Source: Lachnospiraceae bacterium
Lineage (GTDB): Bacteria > Bacillota_A > Clostridia > Lachnospirales > Lachnospiraceae
DNA length: 15,130 nucleotides
Reading direction: 5' to 3'
Assembly: GCA_017542725.1 (NCBI GenBank)
Contig: JAFXWR010000169.1
Span: 1-15,130 of the forward strand
Position 1 is the stretch's first letter, and the number at the start of each line of letters is the position of its first letter. The position numbers were made by a program, and so were the translations under genes. The notes under the pieces were generated by a model. The model did no database searches. It was not told the DNA's origin and saw only the letters and a list, made by a program, of their open reading frames with translations. This document shows, piece after piece, positions 12,613 to 15,130 of this stretch.

Positions 12613-13941
12613 ATGAAGAAGATTAGCAAAATTAAATATTTTAGAGTAGTAGTATTATTGTCGATAATACTCTTGTTAAGTATGTCTTGCACTAAAGAAA
12701 GGCGAAGTGAAATTATAATAAGAGAAATCGAAAACGAAACAATGCAAACTCAAAGCAAACCCATAGAACACAATGAGTATAGATATGTCATAAACAGAAG
12801 AAGTGGTAAAGTTCATACATATAATCATGGCATAGAAATAATTGAAAATCCAGATAATATATTAAAAACCAATGAAAATTTGGAGAAGATTTTAGAAGAT
12901 GAAAAATATGATATATGTTTAACATGTTATGCTGGACTAGACTTGAATTTAAAAAAGTATAAGAAAAAGACTAATGACAGCAAAACTAACAAACAAATTG
13001 ATGAAGAGATTGCTTTAATAGAAAAGTATATGAGATTGTATGAGTTTGGTCAATTGGATACGGAAACACAGAAGTTTTTGATATGTATTTTTGAAGTTGG
13101 AAATTGGTATGTAAATAATGTATATACTCAATTAGGCGGTCAGAAATCAGCTTTAGAGATAAATAGTATTGCTGCAGATAATGCGAGCGAGAATGCATAT
13201 AAGAGATGGCGAGATTATTTAGATAAAGAATATTATAGCAAATATGAATTAAGAACAGAAAAGAGAATTTTACCAGTAGTGTATGATGGAGAAAAATCTA
13301 CAGATATGGTTACTTATAGGTGCGATTTATTTAAGAATGCAGGCTATGGTAAAGGTGACAACATATATAGTAAGTCTGGAATGCAAACATTGAAAAATGC
13401 AGAGGGCGAAGAGATAGACAAAGAATGGAAGAATTATTGTGTGGTTGATGATAGTTCTAAATTTGCCGTTGCTGTGTATTATCATTATATTAATAAAGAA
13501 ATTTTAAAAGATAAAGTTTCAGATGAAAAAACGGCATATGATATTGATTTATGGACTACGGGGACATTAGACTACTCATCTAAAAAATCAAAAATGGTTA
13601 ATAAGTTAATAAAATTATCAAGAAAATTTGAATTTTTTGATAAAACAAAAATTATAGAGGAAAATAATAAATATCTTAGAGGAGAGATTGATGAAGAATT
13701 AAGTTTGAAAGTTGGTGATTTAATATATAAGCCAAAGAGCAAAACTACTGATGGAAATGTTGAATTTTATATTGGAAATAATAAAGTTGTTGGCTGGGGC
13801 CATATAAATAAGAACTATGTAACTAAAAAAGTTTTTAAGCAAATTAATAATGAATTTTTTAGTGATTATGTAGAGGATAATGATGTGCCATATATATCTA
13901 TAATAAGATTTAAAGGAGGACAAAAGAATGTTAAAAAATAA
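12613..13941 (+). CDS. Lipoprotein with Ada-like metal-binding motif and degenerate NlpC/P60-like domain
   Basis: The start at 12613 gives 442 residues; an in-frame ATG at 12586 would put nine residues before a normal signal peptide. Residues 1-25 form a lipoprotein signal with Cys26 (LLLSMSC). Residues 58-108 (YVINRRSGKVHTY ... YDICLTCYAG) resemble the small Ada-like motif that usually carries H-x3-C and C-x2-C; here the first Cys is His72, while C102 and C105 remain. Residues 276-400 resemble an NlpC/P60 hydrolase: VDDSSKFAVAVYYHYI aligns with the usual DCSGF helix, and LKVGDLIY followed by GNVEFYIGNNKVVGWG with GHVxxYIG. The expected catalytic Cys is Ser281 and the His is Asn382, so it is predicted inactive. 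Its stop overlaps the next gene by 14 bases. The domain calls come from motif reading only. Confidence 0.6.
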   Translation: MKKISKIKYFRVVVLLSIILLLSMSCTKERRSEIIIREIENETMQTQSKPIEHNEYRYVINRRSGKVHTYNHGIEIIENPDNILKTNENLEKILEDEKYDICLTCYAGLDLNLKKYKKKTNDSKTNKQIDEEIALIEKYMRLYEFGQLDTETQKFLICIFEVGNWYVNNVYTQLGGQKSALEINSIAADNASENAYKRWRDYLDKEYYSKYELRTEKRILPVVYDGEKSTDMVTYRCDLFKNAGYGKGDNIYSKSGMQTLKNAEGEEIDKEWKNYCVVDDSSKFAVAVYYHYINKEILKDKVSDEKTAYDIDLWTTGTLDYSSKKSKMVNKLIKLSRKFEFFDKTKIIEENNKYLRGEIDEELSLKVGDLIYKPKSKTTDGNVEFYIGNNKVVGWGHINKNYVTKKVFKQINNEFFSDYVEDNDVPYISIIRFKGGQKNVKK

Positions 13942-14506
13942 GAAAGTATTATTGATTTTATTTGCAATATTGGCAATTTATATTGTTTTATTATTTGTGA
14001 TGAAAAAGAGTATATATGATATTGATAAGGCGGTTGTTGAGTACGATATAAGTAACGATAAAATTAAGTATGAATATTTAGACTATTTAAAGAAACAATT
14101 GAATCCCCAAAAACTTAGTAACTTTATTGACAATGATTACATATATTTAGAAAATTATAATAAAAATGCAAATGGATATTCAGTAATACGAGAAATGAAA
14201 GTGGAAGGTTATTCAAATTTATTTGTTTCAATGTTTGATAAAGAAAGAGTTAATTTTGATGACTGCCCAGTGACAGAAAAGTTTAGAAAAAAATTTAACA
14301 ATAATCTATCTAGTTATTTTGGTTTGATGAATGAAGATGATGCCCAAATAAATTGTATACTGGATTATAATGAAAGTAAAATAGAGTTGAAAGAGTATAG
14401 CAATTTTAAAAATTTTGAACCAACATCAATTTATAATTATTTTTTTCATTATACTATCGATAGTGAAGGCAATGTTGACGATGTAATATTTGATTATACT
14501 GAATAA
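13928..14506 (+). CDS. Small membrane-anchored protein of unknown function
   Basis: This is 192 residues. One N-terminal transmembrane helix (residues 6-25, KVLLILFAILAIYIVLLFV) is followed by a polar, Tyr/Asn/Asp-rich domain with no recognisable family. The positively charged MLKNKK start suggests that the C-terminal part faces outward. GGAGGA lies nine bases upstream of the ATG inside the end of the lipoprotein gene, and the 14-base overlap indicates tight translational coupling. The two products therefore probably act together at the outer face of the membrane, but the role is unknown. The 3' end of the gene (ATACTGAATAATTA, 14496-14509) is repeated at 14562-14575, a sign of a duplication followed by decay. 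Confidence 0.75.
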   Translation: MLKNKKVLLILFAILAIYIVLLFVMKKSIYDIDKAVVEYDISNDKIKYEYLDYLKKQLNPQKLSNFIDNDYIYLENYNKNANGYSVIREMKVEGYSNLFVSMFDKERVNFDDCPVTEKFRKKFNNNLSSYFGLMNEDDAQINCILDYNESKIELKEYSNFKNFEPTSIYNYFFHYTIDSEGNVDDVIFDYTE

Positions 14507-14613
14507 TTAAAAGAAATTAAAAAAATAAGGTAGCGTATTGACAGCACAATATACTTATACCATACTGAATAATTAGTAAGTGAAAATATTTTCAGCAAAA
14601 TGTTTTATAATAG
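14507..14613. other. Gene-free stretch with a repeated gene end, a palindrome and a -10 box
   Basis: ATACTGAATAATTA at 14562-14575 duplicates the end of the preceding gene (14496-14509). TGAAAATATTTTCA (14581-14594) is a perfect 14-base palindrome, 11 bases before a TATAAT at 14606-14611, so it could be an operator of a promoter for the reading-frame remnant that follows. No intact gene is seen. Confidence 0.45.
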
Positions 14614-14748
14614 AACCGAAGAATTGAAAGAATCAAAGCGATTAATGGCCTTAATGTTGGTAAAGTAGGATTAGTAAGTAGCAAGGGTTTTGATTTTGAC
14701 GATAAGGCCATAGAACAAATTGATGGTAAAATAATTTATGAGCAATAA
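14614..14748 (+). pseudogene. Remnant of a gene 3' end, possibly of an ATPase
   Basis: The frame is open between TAG (14611-14613) and TAA (14746-14748) without a usable start codon. It reads ...INGLNVGKVGLVSSKGFDFD followed by DKAIEQIDGKIIYEQ. The hydrophobic strand then SxxGFD and a closing strand resemble the end of nuclease-fold tails found in DEXX-box/DUF234-type ATPases, but the match is from memory and weak. The upstream part of the gene is missing. Protein-like composition and lack of a start are seen; the family is inferred. Confidence 0.35.
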
Positions 14749-14835
14749 GAATATTAAAACGAAATATTTGACTATAATGAATGATGAAGCAGAAAAGTTT
14801 AGGGTGTTATATTTGTGAACACGAGAGGAGTTTTT

Positions 14836-15130
14836 ATGGAACACATAAGTAGAGAAAGAGCATACGAAATATTGACAAAATATATGGTTGGAGAAAATTA
14901 TCTTCAGCACTCTCTTGCAGTTGAAGCAATAATGAAAAAACTTGCAGAGAGGCTTGCACCAGATGAAGTTGAGTTTTGGGGAGTGTGTGGATTACTTCAT
15001 GATCTTGATGAGGAGCACTGCGATTGGAAAAATCACCCAGAAGTTCACGGACCTAAGTCGGTTGAGATACTAAAAAATGAAGGCGTGGAAGACGAGATAC
15101 TTTTTAATACAATCATGGCTCATAATCCAG
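14836..15130 (+). CDS. HD-domain phosphohydrolase, N-terminal part
   Basis: The ATG at 14836 has AGAGGAG five bases upstream; 98 residues are present and the gene runs off the window. The HD-superfamily pattern is clear: QHSLAVEAIMKKLA (first His), GLLHDLDEEH (the His-Asp doublet that gives the superfamily its name) and, after a His-rich loop (KNHPEVHGPKSVEIL), IMAHNP as the third metal ligand region. Such proteins hydrolyse phosphate esters of nucleotides or related molecules with bound metal ions. The short HDIG-type domain starting almost at residue 1 matches the small clostridial HD proteins, whose substrate is not known. Because the end is missing, further domains cannot be excluded. Confidence 0.9.
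   Translation, partial: MEHISRERAYEILTKYMVGENYLQHSLAVEAIMKKLAERLAPDEVEFWGVCGLLHDLDEEHCDWKNHPEVHGPKSVEILKNEGVEDEILFNTIMAHNP

Noticed and set aside
1..15130. tRNA, rRNA, riboswitch or complete insertion sequence
   Set aside because: No cloverleaf or rRNA-like stretch, no transposase, and no leader with a recognisable riboswitch core was seen on either strand; a covariance-model search was not possible here.

Overview
The window looks like chromosomal DNA of a low-GC Gram-positive anaerobe, probably a member of Clostridia or Tissierellia. The reasons are the strong A/T bias, Shine-Dalgarno sequences close to AGGAGG, a CIRCE heat-shock operator, a Ktr-type potassium system, YcxB-like and DUF4153 membrane proteins, and several toxin-antitoxin and DUF4143-ATPase loci. 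The species cannot be named from the sequence alone.

Layout. 1-724: the end of a RelE-like toxin gene overlapping its HTH antitoxin, then an opposite-strand YefM/Phd-like antitoxin that has lost its middle and has no toxin partner. 784-893: two repeat units plus the first codons of a DUF4143-type ATPase, truncated just before the CIRCE-controlled hsp20 gene (1020-1469), which ends in a bidirectional terminator. 5649-1602 (minus): an operon of an exported penicillin-binding-protein-like pseudoenzyme, ktrB/trkH, ktrA/trkA and rsmA. 5886-7620: pgi and a YcxB-like membrane protein. 7641-8276: a 33-bp tandem repeat array followed by dtd. 9190-8333 (minus): an ATP-grasp ligase, divergent from a DUF4153 membrane protein (9331-10938), with a 13-bp-arm inverted repeat between the two. 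10939-12520: two further 33-bp arrays, a fold-back hairpin and an intact DUF4143-family ATPase. 12613-14506: an overlapping pair, namely a lipoprotein with a degenerate NlpC/P60-like domain and a small membrane-anchored protein. 14507-14835: decayed DNA. 14836-end: the start of an HD-domain phosphohydrolase.

Housekeeping genes (rsmA, ktrAB, pgi, dtd, hsp20) are interleaved with accessory genes and their debris. The strongest unexplained signal is a set of tandem arrays at three places. Each has three units and a period of exactly 33 bp, but each has a different unit sequence. One array carries the promoter of an ATPase with a PD-(D/E)XK-like C-terminus, and a truncated second copy of that same array-plus-start-codon cassette lies upstream of hsp20. 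This suggests a multi-copy, self-contained module of repeat promoter, protective hairpin and ATPase.

Other notable points: a D-Ala-D-Ala carboxypeptidase homologue that has lost all three catalytic motifs yet heads the potassium-uptake operon; an NlpC/P60-like protein whose expected catalytic Cys and His are Ser and Asn; and a G/C-rich sequence (core GTAGGGGCGA) embedded in frame in both rsmA and pgi.
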